A stretch of 64,000 nucleotides of DNA from Mariniflexile sp. AS56 (GCF_030552475.1 NZ_JAUPED010000002.1:124001-188000), one strand, 5' to 3'. Shown: positions 36,332-45,371, counted from the first letter of the stretch. Numbers and translations: made by a program. Notes: generated by a model not told the origin, from the sequence alone.

Positions 36332-36931
36332 TCAATACTCATTATATTTAGTGAAATTATTTAAATTTAAAACATCAACAATAGGAATATCAGCTTTCTC
36401 TATTTTTATTAAACCTGAATCAGAGACATAATTACTAGCACTGGAATAAATATATTGTGATGCTTTTTGAACAATGCCGGCACGAACAGGATTAAGATGA
36501 ATATAATCTAACTTTGACCACATGAATTTATTACTATAAATTTCTTCAGGATGATTACCATACTGCCAAAATTGATAGTTTTTGTTTCTGGAATGACTTT
36601 CGGTTGCTAATTTAAATCGTTGCAGCATCCATTCTCTTCTGCTCTCTGGTTCCGATTTTATCTTCTCTAGAATTTTTGTAGCCGTAAATTTCTTGAAATC
36701 TCGCAATAAATCAGATAATTTCCCATCGCCAGATTGCATTATTATATGTATGTGATTACTCATAATTACATAACCATATACAATCATTCCTTTATTTTTA
36801 ATGCAATAATCTAAACATTCAATAACGGTGTCTCTGTAGCTTTTTCTTGTAAAAACATCAACCCAATCCACGACGGTTGCTGTTATATAATAAGGCAAAG
36901 TTTGATCTCTTATTTTATATCCCTCTGACAT
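36332..36931 (-). CDS. REP-associated tyrosine transposase (RAYT, Y1 family)
   Basis: A 199-residue HUH-type single-strand transposase. The HUH motif is NHIHII (about 58-63) and the catalytic Tyr lies in KLDYIHLNPVRAG near residue 140. It is flanked by REP hairpins in both orientations, as expected for RAYT genes, which are thought to spread REP sequences. The last codons (KYNEY) and stop lie beside a REP. Two further copies of the tail-plus-REP sequence occur at 37.1 and 37.5 kb. The ORF is intact, so activity is possible. Confidence 0.92.
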   Translation of the reverse strand: MSEGYKIRDQTLPYYITATVVDWVDVFTRKSYRDTVIECLDYCIKNKGMIVYGYVIMSNHIHIIMQSGDGKLSDLLRDFKKFTATKILEKIKSEPESRREWMLQRFKLATESHSRNKNYQFWQYGNHPEEIYSNKFMWSKLDYIHLNPVRAGIVQKASQYIYSSASNYVSDSGLIKIEKADIPIVDVLNLNNFTKYNEY

Positions 36932-37031
36932 ATTTTTTTTACTCTAAAATAATATTTTTTTACTACGAATAAATACATGATTTGAATTTGTTACCTATGC
37001 GATACGAAGTTCCTATGTTGTGAGTCCTTAT

Positions 37032-37058
37032 GCTGTGCGAAGTCTCCCGACTTCGTAC
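37032..37058 (+). repeat. REP hairpin 2
   Basis: GCTGTGCGAAGTC-TCCC-GACTTCGTAC form, same orientation as REP 1. Confidence 0.85.
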
Positions 37059-37223
37059 TTATTCCAACAAGACCTTAAAACTTTATCAGACTCAATACTC
37101 ATTATATTTAACGTAATTAGTCATTAATGCTTTTTAGTAAAACACAAAAACCAAGCAAATGGACTTCGTTATTGGGTTTATTAATTTGTTTTGGTTGTTA
37201 TTATTTATATCTCAATTTTGTGG

Positions 37224-37250
37224 GTACGAAGTCGGGAGACTTCGCACAGC
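37224..37250 (-). repeat. REP hairpin 3 (inverted)
   Basis: GTACGAAGTC-GGGA-GACTTCGCACAGC, the exact reverse complement of the REP 2 unit. Together they form a REP pair of opposite orientation, 165 bases apart. Confidence 0.85.
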
Positions 37251-37302
37251 AATTGTGACTTTTGATAATGTTTGGTTTTATAGAATACTTCGTAGAGCGA
37301 GC

Positions 37303-37450
37303 GTGTCTCCTTCACAATGACGAAAAGTTTAATGTATATCGTCATGGCCAGGAACGAAGCCACCTCATGATGCAGCGATCAAAATTAATAATAAATTGCT
37401 CTCCGAAGTTTTCTTGAAACTGCCGTTATTAGCGTGTATGCTGTACGAAG
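37303..37450 (+). repeat. 148-bp direct repeat, copy B
   Basis: Second copy of 36086-36233. Its end overlaps REP 4. Confidence 0.85.
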
Positions 37451-37466
37451 TCTCCCGACTTCATAC
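37440..37466 (+). repeat. REP hairpin 4
   Basis: GCTGTACGAAGTC-TCCC-GACTTCATAC, slightly diverged, same orientation as REP 1 and 2. Confidence 0.8.
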
Positions 37467-37623
37467 CCATTCCCACAAGTCCTTACAGTTTTTCGTCAGA
37501 CTCAATATTCATTATATTTAGCGTAATTAGTCATTAACGTCTTCTAGTAAATTGCAAAAATCAAGTAAAAGGACTTCGTTATTGCGTTTATTTATTTCCC
37601 TATTTTGGGTTTTAATTTTGTGG

Positions 37624-37650
37624 GTACGAAGTCGGGAGACTTCGCACAGC
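37624..37650 (-). repeat. REP hairpin 5 (inverted)
   Basis: Identical in sequence and orientation to REP 3, with about 70 bases of conserved flank on its 3' side (AATTGTGACTTTTAATAATG and so on). Confidence 0.85.
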
Positions 37651-37755
37651 AATTGTGACTTTTAATAATGTTTAATTTTTATAGAATACTTTGTAGAGCA
37701 GGGTACTTTAGTGATAGTTTTTACCACAGTACTTTGTTGAAAAACGTTTTTTATT

Positions 37756-38496
37756 TCAATCAATGATATTTCTTAAAATAGGTTCAGTTTCAAATCTATT
37801 CAATCCAGTTTTCATTTTTTCATTATATAATAATTCAATTATTTTTTTATCAAATTCGGAGTATTTTAAGGTTGCAGATGTTTGAATATATTTATTTTGG
37901 TTAAACATACTATCATAATATATTTCTGTATCATTTCCGAAGCCTAGTGATTGAGTAATCTCTTCAATTATTGCTGATTTTTGAAACTCAAGAGGTTTTG
38001 TTGTATTGATGAATATTGATGTCTTAAATATATTATAATCCTTATTAGTTTTAAGACTAAAATAGCCGAAAAAATTCTCATTTACATTTTTAAAAATTTC
38101 GTTATAAGGCTTTGAGAACATTTTTATTTTATCGTGAGAACATAAAAAAAGATGACCATTTGCATTAATGGAATCACTAGTTATTGAAATACTAAAATTA
38201 TTACCTACTAGCTTATTAATTTTTTCAATCGTCTTTTTTATATATAAGGTTTGTTCTTTGTAAATGCTGTCTTTTATTATAAATAATTTTAAAGGCTCAT
38301 TCCATTTTCTAGTTACTTTTTTAGAATTACCATATTCAAAACCTAAACTTATTTCATTAAAAAAAGATATTAATTCTTCTTTTGACTTATCTGCATATAT
38401 TATTTTTTTATCAAATTGATATTTATAATAATGATTTCCAAAAAAAGCTAGTAATAGAAGGGAAACTATAAAATAGATAGTTCTTAATATTTTCAT
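37756..38496 (-). CDS. DUF2927-like hypothetical membrane-anchored protein
   Basis: A 246-residue protein with one N-terminal membrane helix (KILRTIYFIVSLLLLAFF) and a soluble, probably periplasmic part. The segment IIEEITQSLGFGND, followed by YYDSMFNQ, resembles the DUF2927 family, whose function is not known. The longer frame from 38532 adds 12 residues, but a -7 box lies in it, so ATG 38496 is chosen. It lies between the REP island and narK, is AT-richer than its neighbours and looks like an insertion into the nitrate cluster. Confidence 0.72.
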   Translation of the reverse strand: MKILRTIYFIVSLLLLAFFGNHYYKYQFDKKIIYADKSKEELISFFNEISLGFEYGNSKKVTRKWNEPLKLFIIKDSIYKEQTLYIKKTIEKINKLVGNNFSISITSDSINANGHLFLCSHDKIKMFSKPYNEIFKNVNENFFGYFSLKTNKDYNIFKTSIFINTTKPLEFQKSAIIEEITQSLGFGNDTEIYYDSMFNQNKYIQTSATLKYSEFDKKIIELLYNEKMKTGLNRFETEPILRNIID

Positions 38497-38515
38497 TCGC
38501 TCAAATGTTTTACAA

Positions 38516-38523
38516 CAAATATA
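38516..38523 (-). promoter_or_regulatory. -7 promoter box (TATATTTG) for the DUF2927-like gene
   Basis: An exact TAnnTTTG on the minus strand, about 20 bases before the chosen ATG; it lies inside the longer reading frame and so argues for the shorter start. Confidence 0.5.
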
Positions 38524-38725
38524 TAACCACAATAAAGTATAATTTGCTAGCCAATAAATATAAAAAATTCCGACAGAAAAAACCTATTTAAAAATTATTT
38601 TACTTATAAATCTTTTTACCGTAATCTACCTATTCCATAATTTCCAAACCATATCAATCCCTTTTTTATCAAATCCTCAAAATCCATATTCTATAATTAA
38701 CAACTTCATATTAATTATCACATAA

Positions 38726-38788
38726 TACGTATTTATAATGCTTAATTAAGTAAATATACTTAGTTTTGTACGTATAAATATACTTATT
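38726..38788 (+). promoter_or_regulatory. TACKTA-rich operator and promoter of narK
   Basis: TACGTATT at 38726, TACTTAGT at 38757, -7 box TAGTTTTG at 38761-38768, TACGTAT at 38769 and TACTTATT at 38781, which touches the ATG. These are the same motifs as before nirB and the response regulator gene. The mRNA leader would be only about 15 bases. Confidence 0.6.
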
Positions 38789-40204
38789 ATGGAAACGACA
38801 CAATCACTTAAGGCTACCAAACTAAATTTATTTAATTTTAAATCGATCCCAACACGTACGTTTTGGATAACATCTATATCATTTTTCATGTGTTTCTTCG
38901 CATGGTTTGGTATTGTGCCCTTTATGCCCGATGTTGTTAAAGATTTAGGTTTAACACCTACTCAAAAATGGAACTCTATTATTTTAGCGGTTACAGGTAC
39001 GGTGTTTGCGCGTTTACTTGTTGGTAAATTGTGCGATAAATACGGACCACGTTTATGTTACACCGCACTTTTAATTCTGGGTTCTATTCCTGTTATAGCA
39101 TCTGGATTGGTGCAAACGCCGCTACAGTTTTTAGTTTGTAGATTGTTTATAGGTTTTATTGGAGCGTCGTTTGTAATTACACAAGTGCATACCTCTTTAA
39201 TGTTTGCATCCAATGTGGTAGGAACCGCGAATGCGACCTCTGCTGGCTGGGGTAATTTAGGTGGCGGCGCCAACCGTTTAGGGATGCCATTAATTGCTGC
39301 ATTAGTGGTAAGTTTAGGTGTTTCTGATGGGGATGCTTGGAGATATTCTATGGTCATTGCTGGTGCCATTTGTTTTTTAATGGGCTTAGTGTATTACTTT
39401 TTTACACAAGATACGCCAGAAGGTAACTTTAAAGACTTAAGAGCATCGGGTGAAGAAGTAACTACTAAAAAAGATGAAGTTGGTTTTTTAACCGTAATTA
39501 AAGATTATAGAACATGGATACTTTTTATCGTGTACGCGGCTTGTTTCGGTATCGAGCTAACCGTGTATGGTACGATGGACGATTACTTACAAAACACCTT
39601 TCAACTAGAAAGAGCAACGGCGGGTAACATTGTATTGTCCTTTGCTTTAATGAATATTTTTGCACGTACCTTGGGTGGTTACTTTGGAGATAAATTCGGG
39701 AAACTAAAAGGTTTGAGAGGGCGTGTTTTGTTTCTTGCTGCTATTCTGTCTTTGGAAGGGATAATGTTAGTAACCTTCTCAACCACCACAAGTATCGTGA
39801 TAGGTGTGGGCTTTTTAATCTTGTTTAGTTTAACAGTTCAAATGGCAGAAGGGGCTACTTTCTCTGTGGTGCCTTTTATAAATAAAAAAGCCATTGGTTC
39901 GGTATCAGGAATTGTAGGTGCAGGTGGAAATGTAGGTGCTTTTTTAGCGGCTATGTTGCTAAAATCGAAATCGGCCGTTGCAGAAAAAGCGGCTCTAGTT
40001 GCCAACGAAGGTATGGGAGAGGAGATGGCGAAAGCAGCACAATCTGCCGCTGCGTCTAGTGCGGTGTCTAGCGGCTATTTTGTAATTGGTTTTGTAGTGG
40101 TGGTAACGGGTGTTTTAGCACTTGCTATTCGTTTTTCAACTAGTGATGAGAAAGTGGCGGAGAAAGATTTAAAGCAATCTACAAACGATTTGATTACTAC
40201 ATAA
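38789..40204 (+). CDS. narK: Nitrate/nitrite transporter (NNP family)
   Basis: A 471-residue inner-membrane transporter of the NarK/NasA nitrate-nitrite porter family, with about 12 helices. The nitrate signature occurs twice: GWGNLGGGANRLGMP (helix 5 area) and SGIVGAGGNVGAFLA (helix 11 area). A longer loop rich in charged residues lies after helix 6. The C-terminal loop has an Ala/Lys-rich stretch (about 400-440). It feeds nitrate to the adjacent reductase. It has its own promoter with the octamer motif. Confidence 0.95.
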   Translation: METTQSLKATKLNLFNFKSIPTRTFWITSISFFMCFFAWFGIVPFMPDVVKDLGLTPTQKWNSIILAVTGTVFARLLVGKLCDKYGPRLCYTALLILGSIPVIASGLVQTPLQFLVCRLFIGFIGASFVITQVHTSLMFASNVVGTANATSAGWGNLGGGANRLGMPLIAALVVSLGVSDGDAWRYSMVIAGAICFLMGLVYYFFTQDTPEGNFKDLRASGEEVTTKKDEVGFLTVIKDYRTWILFIVYAACFGIELTVYGTMDDYLQNTFQLERATAGNIVLSFALMNIFARTLGGYFGDKFGKLKGLRGRVLFLAAILSLEGIMLVTFSTTTSIVIGVGFLILFSLTVQMAEGATFSVVPFINKKAIGSVSGIVGAGGNVGAFLAAMLLKSKSAVAEKAALVANEGMGEEMAKAAQSAAASSAVSSGYFVIGFVVVVTGVLALAIRFSTSDEKVAEKDLKQSTNDLITT

Positions 40205-40334
40205 GTAGATTAACAGTATATTATTTATATATTTTAAAAAATTAAACAGGCATTTTACCGTATTTGTAATAATAGATAGGCAGCTTGTTTGGTGTTGGTA
40301 AATTACCTTAATTCGTATTAAAACGCAGGTGTAA

Positions 40335-43300
40335 ATGTTTAAGAAGGAAGTTAAAACAACGTGTTCATATTGTGGGGTTGGTTGCGGTATTATTGTTAAA
40401 AAGGATGCTAACAATAAGGTACTTGTTGAAGGCGATAAAGACCACCCGGTAAACCGAGGCATGCTGTGTTCCAAAGGTATGAACTTACATTATGTGGCGA
40501 ATGATACTTCCGATAGAATTTTATATCCTGAAATGCGTTGGAGCCGTTCTCACCCACGTGAGCGTGTGAGTTGGGACGATGCTTTAGATCGTGCCGCCAG
40601 CGTATTTAAATCCATTATAAAAAAACACGGTCCAGACAGTGTCGCGTTTTATGTGTCCGGGCAAAGTTTAACCGAAGAATATTATATTGCCAATAAACTT
40701 ACTAAAGGCTTTTTAGGCACGAATAACATCGATACGAATTCTCGTTTGTGTATGAGTTCGGCAGTTGTAGGTTATAAGAAAACCTTTGGGGAAGATAGTG
40801 TACCCGTTTCTTATGAAGATATTGAGTTAGCGGATTGTTTCTTAATTACAGGGGCAAACCCAGCCTGGTGTCACCCCATTCTTTTCAGACGTATCGAGCA
40901 ACATAAAGAGAAAAATCCCGATGTTAATATTATTGTGGTCGATCCTCGTAAAACAGATTCTGCTAATTTTGCCGATTTACACCTTCAGTTAATTCCGGGA
41001 ACCGATGTGATTCTTTACAATGCTATTGGTCGTTGTTTATTTAAGCGCGGTTTAATTGATGATGATTTCATTAAAAACCATACCGAAGGATTTACAGATT
41101 ATAAAGAACAAATTTTTGGAACATCTCTAAAAGAAGCGTCAAAAATATGTGGAGTCCCAGAATCGGACATTCGCAAAGCAGCTGATATGATAGGCCTTTC
41201 AAAAGGGTTTATAAGTATGTGGGCCATGGGGCTTAACCAAAGTGTGGTGGGCACCGATAAAAATACCGCTTTACTAAACTTATCCTTGATTACTGGACAA
41301 GTAGGGAAACCAGGTGCGGGTCCGTTTTCACTAACAGGTCAGCCGAATGCGATGGGAGGCCGTGAAGTAGGAGGTATGGCGAACCTTTTGGCGGTTCATA
41401 AGGATTTACAGAATGAAGAACACCGTAGGGAAGTAGCACAGTTTTGGGGTGTGGATAAAATTTCACCAAAACCAGGTTTAACAGCTACCGAAATGTTTGA
41501 TGCTTTAGAATCTGGAAAACTAAAAGCCATTTGGATTGCGTGCACCAACCCCTTGGTAAGTTTACCAAATACACACCGCATTGAACGTGCCATGAAAAAC
41601 GCGAAGTTTGTAGTGGTTCAAGAGATTTCTCATAAATCGGATACGGTCGCTTACGCGGATTTAGTGCTTCCTGCAGCTGCTTGGTTGGAAAAAGAAGGTA
41701 CGATGACGAATTCGGAGCGTCGTATTTCCTATTTACCAAAAGAAATTAATGCACCAGGAGAAGCCAGACCCGATGTGGATATTTTCTGTGACTTTGCACA
41801 GCGTATGGGCTTCCGCGGCTTTAATTTCAACAGTGCCGAAGAGATTTATGATGAGTATGCTTCCATGACGAAGGGTACAAAAATTGATGTTTCTTTTTTA
41901 AATTATGATAGATTAAAGAATGAAGGCACCTTCCAATGGCCCGTACCAGAGTACAGGCATGTGGGGACGCCTCGACTTTTTGAAGATAAAAAATTCTATA
42001 CGCCATCGCAAAAAGCGATTTTCAATGTGGCGAAAAGTATTGTAAACACATCGCTCCTACCTAATGAAAACTATCCTTTGGTTTTAACAACGGGCAGAGT
42101 GCGCGACCAATGGCACACCATGACTAAAACCGGTAAAGTATCGCGTTTAAAAACGCACTACCCAACCCCTGTTTTAGAAATAAACCCGGTAGACGCTTAT
42201 TTGAATAAACTTAAAGACGGTGATATTACCGAGATTAAAAGTGAAAATGGGGTGGTTCGGGTACGTGCAAAAGTCACCGAAAACATTGTAAAAGGCTGTG
42301 TGTTTTTACCCATGCACTGGGGAAAACAATTGCAAAGCGATTTAAATAGAGCCAACAATTTAACCAACACACATGTAGATCCTATTTCTAAGGAACCCGA
42401 TTTCAAATTCACCCGAGTTTCGGTTTCAAAATATAAAAAACCAGTCGAAAAAATAATTATTGTAGGCGCAGGAGCTGCTGCATTTCGGTTTGTTCAAAAT
42501 TATAGAGAATCAAACGAGGTTGATGAAATACATGTATTTTCAAAAGAACCTAATTTATTCTATAACAGGGTCTTATTGCCTGAGTATGTTACCGAAGAAT
42601 TAAGTTGGGAGCAACTTCTTAAAATAAAACAAAAGGAGTTAAGCAAGTTAAATATCAAAGTATACCCTGAAACCTCTATTAAGAATATAGATTCTGATAC
42701 TAAAATAGTTACAGATACCAATGGGGACGAACACAGCTTCAATAAACTTATTTTAGCTACGGGAAGCCGTTCTTTTATTCCTAAAGATGTTCAAATAGAC
42801 TTGCCGGGACGCTTTACCATGCGTAATAAAAATGATGCTGATAAGTTTAAAGCCTATTTAGAGGCTACAGGTTTACCGCCAGAAGAGCAACATGTGGTTA
42901 TTGTTGGTGGTGGTTTATTGGGCTTGGAATTGGCAGCAGCCATGAAGCATAAAAATGTGAAAATCACGATTATTCAGCGTGCTTCTCGACTCATGGAACG
43001 TCAATTAGATAAGATTTCTAGTAAATTACTAGCTTTAGATGTGCAAGAACGTGGGATTCAAATTTACTTTGATAATGAAGTTAGCACCGTGTTTGATGAT
43101 GAAGATACGGGTGAACTAAACATTACTCTAAAGAGTGGTAAATTCATAAATGCCAATGCAATAGTGTATGCTATTGGAACCATTCCAAATATAGAAATTG
43201 CTAGAGAAAATGGTATTGTGTGTAGTCGTGGGGTGAAGGTGAATCAGCATTTACAATCTTCGAACCCCGATATTTTTGCCATTGGTGAAATTGCGGAATT

Positions 43301-43856
43301 TAACAATCAGTTATTCGGAATTACATCGGCTGCGGAAGAGCAAGCGTCCATCTTAGCCAACTTTATTGCAGGCGATATTAGTTGTGCGTATAACGGTTCG
43401 GTTTTAATGAATATTTTAAAATTCAACGATCTGAATTTGTGTAGTATTGGAGAGATTAATGTCCCTGAAAATGACGATTCTTATGAAGAAATCATTTTTA
43501 CAGATATATCTAAACGCTATTATAAAAAGTGTATTGTTAAAGACGATTTGTTGATTGGGGCGGTTTTAATGGGCGACAAAAACGAGTTTGCCGAATTTAA
43601 AACCATGATTGAAAGTAAAATCGAAATGTCTGATAAGCGAAACACCTTGCTACGAGGCGCTTCCAACGATGTACCGGTTATTGGTAAATTAGTTTGTTCT
43701 TGCAGTCAAGTTGGCGCAGGGAATATTGAAGAAGCCATAAAAGATGGTTGTACCAATTTTACCGAGCTGTGTAATAAAACAGGCGCTGGTTTAGGCTGCG
43801 GAAGTTGTAAAACAGAGGTAAAGGAAATTCTAAATAACACAAAGGTAATAGCATGA
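40335..43856 (+). CDS. Assimilatory nitrate reductase, fused to NAD(P)/FAD and BFD domains
   Basis: A 1173-residue fusion. The N-terminal part is a molybdopterin bis-MGD nitrate reductase with a 4Fe-4S motif (TTCSYCGVGCG, then GMLCSKG), followed by NSRLCMSSAV, TGANPAWCHP and a dinucleotide-binding domain near 590-690. After about residue 700 an NirB-type FAD/NAD oxidoreductase follows (VGAGAAAF, LATGSRSF, VGGGLLGLEL), and the C-terminus has a BFD-like 2Fe-2S site (LVCSCSQ...GCGSCKTE). This suggests reduction of nitrate with NAD(P)H on one chain. Its stop overlaps the next gene (ATGA). Classical NasA is about 700-900 residues, so this is an unusual architecture. Confidence 0.9.
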   Translation: MFKKEVKTTCSYCGVGCGIIVKKDANNKVLVEGDKDHPVNRGMLCSKGMNLHYVANDTSDRILYPEMRWSRSHPRERVSWDDALDRAASVFKSIIKKHGPDSVAFYVSGQSLTEEYYIANKLTKGFLGTNNIDTNSRLCMSSAVVGYKKTFGEDSVPVSYEDIELADCFLITGANPAWCHPILFRRIEQHKEKNPDVNIIVVDPRKTDSANFADLHLQLIPGTDVILYNAIGRCLFKRGLIDDDFIKNHTEGFTDYKEQIFGTSLKEASKICGVPESDIRKAADMIGLSKGFISMWAMGLNQSVVGTDKNTALLNLSLITGQVGKPGAGPFSLTGQPNAMGGREVGGMANLLAVHKDLQNEEHRREVAQFWGVDKISPKPGLTATEMFDALESGKLKAIWIACTNPLVSLPNTHRIERAMKNAKFVVVQEISHKSDTVAYADLVLPAAAWLEKEGTMTNSERRISYLPKEINAPGEARPDVDIFCDFAQRMGFRGFNFNSAEEIYDEYASMTKGTKIDVSFLNYDRLKNEGTFQWPVPEYRHVGTPRLFEDKKFYTPSQKAIFNVAKSIVNTSLLPNENYPLVLTTGRVRDQWHTMTKTGKVSRLKTHYPTPVLEINPVDAYLNKLKDGDITEIKSENGVVRVRAKVTENIVKGCVFLPMHWGKQLQSDLNRANNLTNTHVDPISKEPDFKFTRVSVSKYKKPVEKIIIVGAGAAAFRFVQNYRESNEVDEIHVFSKEPNLFYNRVLLPEYVTEELSWEQLLKIKQKELSKLNIKVYPETSIKNIDSDTKIVTDTNGDEHSFNKLILATGSRSFIPKDVQIDLPGRFTMRNKNDADKFKAYLEATGLPPEEQHVVIVGGGLLGLELAAAMKHKNVKITIIQRASRLMERQLDKISSKLLALDVQERGIQIYFDNEVSTVFDDEDTGELNITLKSGKFINANAIVYAIGTIPNIEIARENGIVCSRGVKVNQHLQSSNPDIFAIGEIAEFNNQLFGITSAAEEQASILANFIAGDISCAYNGSVLMNILKFNDLNLCSIGEINVPENDDSYEEIIFTDISKRYYKKCIVKDDLLIGAVLMGDKNEFAEFKTMIESKIEMSDKRNTLLRGASNDVPVIGKLVCSCSQVGAGNIEEAIKDGCTNFTELCNKTGAGLGCGSCKTEVKEILNNTKVIA

Positions 43857-45280
43857 GCGAATCATATAGATTATTAGTTAATGGCGGTGTACTATCTCCA
43901 GGTGAGTTAAAATACATTTGTGAAGCGGCCGAAAGTTTAGGTTTAGATAGTATTTCTTTTGGTTCTCGTCAGGATATTATTTTTCCAGAACCCGTAGACG
44001 TCGAAAAATTAAAGGCTTTTGATAAGCTTCAAATAGTGGTTCCCAATCACGAGCGCAGTGAAAATATGGTTTCGTCTTATGTATCGTCTGATATTTTTCC
44101 TAGTACTTCATGGCTTACCGGCGATCGGTATTTATATATATTAGAACAGTTTAAACACGAATTAAAGTTACGTGTTAACGTCACAGATCCCAAACAACGT
44201 TTGGTGCCTTTATTTACGGGCCATATTAATTTTATAGCTTCGGAACATGAAGATTATTGGTATTTGTATATCCGCTTACCTGATTGGAAAAAAACAGTCA
44301 TGTATCCAGCGCTTATTTATAGCTGGGATTTGGATAAGGTAGAATTGGCTATTGAAAATATGCTACAGGAAGAACCTGAAACTGTAGAAATGATTTTTGA
44401 ATTGGTTAGTGATGCGATTGACACGAACAACAGAACCGTTGATAAACCTTTAGAAGTACCTTTTTACCCATTTCCTTATTATGAAGGGATGAACCGAATT
44501 GGCGATAAATATTGGTTGGGTTTATATTGGCGTAATAACCGTTATGACCTTACTTTTTTGAAAGCTATGTGCGACTTGTGTGCCGAAAATAAAATTGGTA
44601 AAATATCCATCACCCCTTGGAAATCCTTTATTGTTAAGGGTATTCCGTTGAAATCTAAATTACAGTGGGAGAAGTTTTTGGGTAAATTTGGTATCAACGT
44701 ACGCCACTCGATGTTGGAGTTGAATTGGCATTTACCAGTGAATGACACCGCTGCCTTAAGTTTGAAAAAATACTTGGTAACCAATTTCGATCAGAACGAT
44801 ATTAGTACTTATGGTTTAACCTTTGGGTTGACCAATTATGCGAGTAGCGCCTATTATTTCACTTCGGTGGTGATTGAAAAGAATAAGCAACCAGAGGTTT
44901 TGGGCGATTTTGTAATTCGAGATACTTACAATTTATTATACGCTAAAAATTTCGATCCTAATACGCGCGATTATATCATGCATGTGCAAGATATTGATAA
45001 AGTGGAATTACCAGGCTTATTAATGGAGTTGAGTCAGTTGTATTTTGAGCAGTTAGGAACCGAACGCGAAGAAGCCCCTGTTAAGAATGAAAAGACTGAA
45101 AGTACGGAGAAAAAAATCTATCAATGTAAAGATTGCTTAACGGTTTATAACGAGGTTTATGGAGATATCACTCAAAACATTCCACCCGAAACTACTTTTG
45201 AAAGTCTTCCAGAAACTTATGAATGCTCCCTCTGTGAAGCACCAAAAACTAGTTTTGAAAAGAAAGTATTGGTGAAATAA
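43853..45280 (+). CDS. Nitrite/sulphite reductase-like protein with C-terminal rubredoxin
   Basis: A 475-residue protein translationally coupled to the nitrate reductase (4-base overlap). Residues about 1-400 resemble the ferredoxin-like half domains and siroheme-domain fold of nitrite/sulphite reductases (for example LLVNGGVLSPGELKYICEAAESLGL). I do not find the two cysteine pairs that bind siroheme and 4Fe-4S, so catalysis is unlikely. From about 423 a rubredoxin-like domain begins (YQCKDCLTVYNEVYGD and CSLCEAPK), with four Cys able to hold one iron. It is a plausible electron-transfer partner of the reductase. Identification is by fold-like segments only, so moderately sure. Confidence 0.78.
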   Translation: MSESYRLLVNGGVLSPGELKYICEAAESLGLDSISFGSRQDIIFPEPVDVEKLKAFDKLQIVVPNHERSENMVSSYVSSDIFPSTSWLTGDRYLYILEQFKHELKLRVNVTDPKQRLVPLFTGHINFIASEHEDYWYLYIRLPDWKKTVMYPALIYSWDLDKVELAIENMLQEEPETVEMIFELVSDAIDTNNRTVDKPLEVPFYPFPYYEGMNRIGDKYWLGLYWRNNRYDLTFLKAMCDLCAENKIGKISITPWKSFIVKGIPLKSKLQWEKFLGKFGINVRHSMLELNWHLPVNDTAALSLKKYLVTNFDQNDISTYGLTFGLTNYASSAYYFTSVVIEKNKQPEVLGDFVIRDTYNLLYAKNFDPNTRDYIMHVQDIDKVELPGLLMELSQLYFEQLGTEREEAPVKNEKTESTEKKIYQCKDCLTVYNEVYGDITQNIPPETTFESLPETYECSLCEAPKTSFEKKVLVK

Positions 45281-45296
45281 AATCTGTTTTTTCAGA

Positions 45297-45371
45297 AGCT
45301 ATTTCCTGCTATCCGCTATATCTTTTTTGAAGAAAAATCAAAAAAGGATGCCGCTACTATCAGGGCTATAC
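45297..45371. repeat. Imperfect palindromic repeat between convergent genes
   Basis: A left arm with TTTCCTGCTATCCGC and a right arm with GCCGCTACTATCAGGGCTA flank CTTTTTT and AAAAAAGG. I recall such elements widely in flavobacterial intergenic space. It ends in the last codons of the minus-strand TrmH gene and may be a bidirectional terminator. Confidence 0.6.

Larger units (their letters stand above)
36932..37755. other. Gene-free repeat island (824 bp)
   Basis: No protein gene is seen. It consists of a tandem, diverged arrangement of modules: a REP hairpin, a CTCAATAYTCATTATATTTA segment (a copy of the RAYT 3' end), TAATTAGTCATTAA, GGACTTCGTTATTG, an inverted REP (37224, 37624) and the CAATTGTGACTTTTRATAATG tail. 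Two full modules start near 37026 and 37434; a third, partial one is next to the RAYT at 36255. Confidence 0.8.

Noticed and set aside
36261-37650. CRISPR array
   Set aside because: The repeats are REP hairpins of both orientations with unequal spacing and a RAYT gene, and there is no cas gene.
38497-38532. 12 extra residues at the start of the DUF2927-like protein
   Set aside because: A -7 box lies in that part and the shorter form starts cleanly with the membrane helix.
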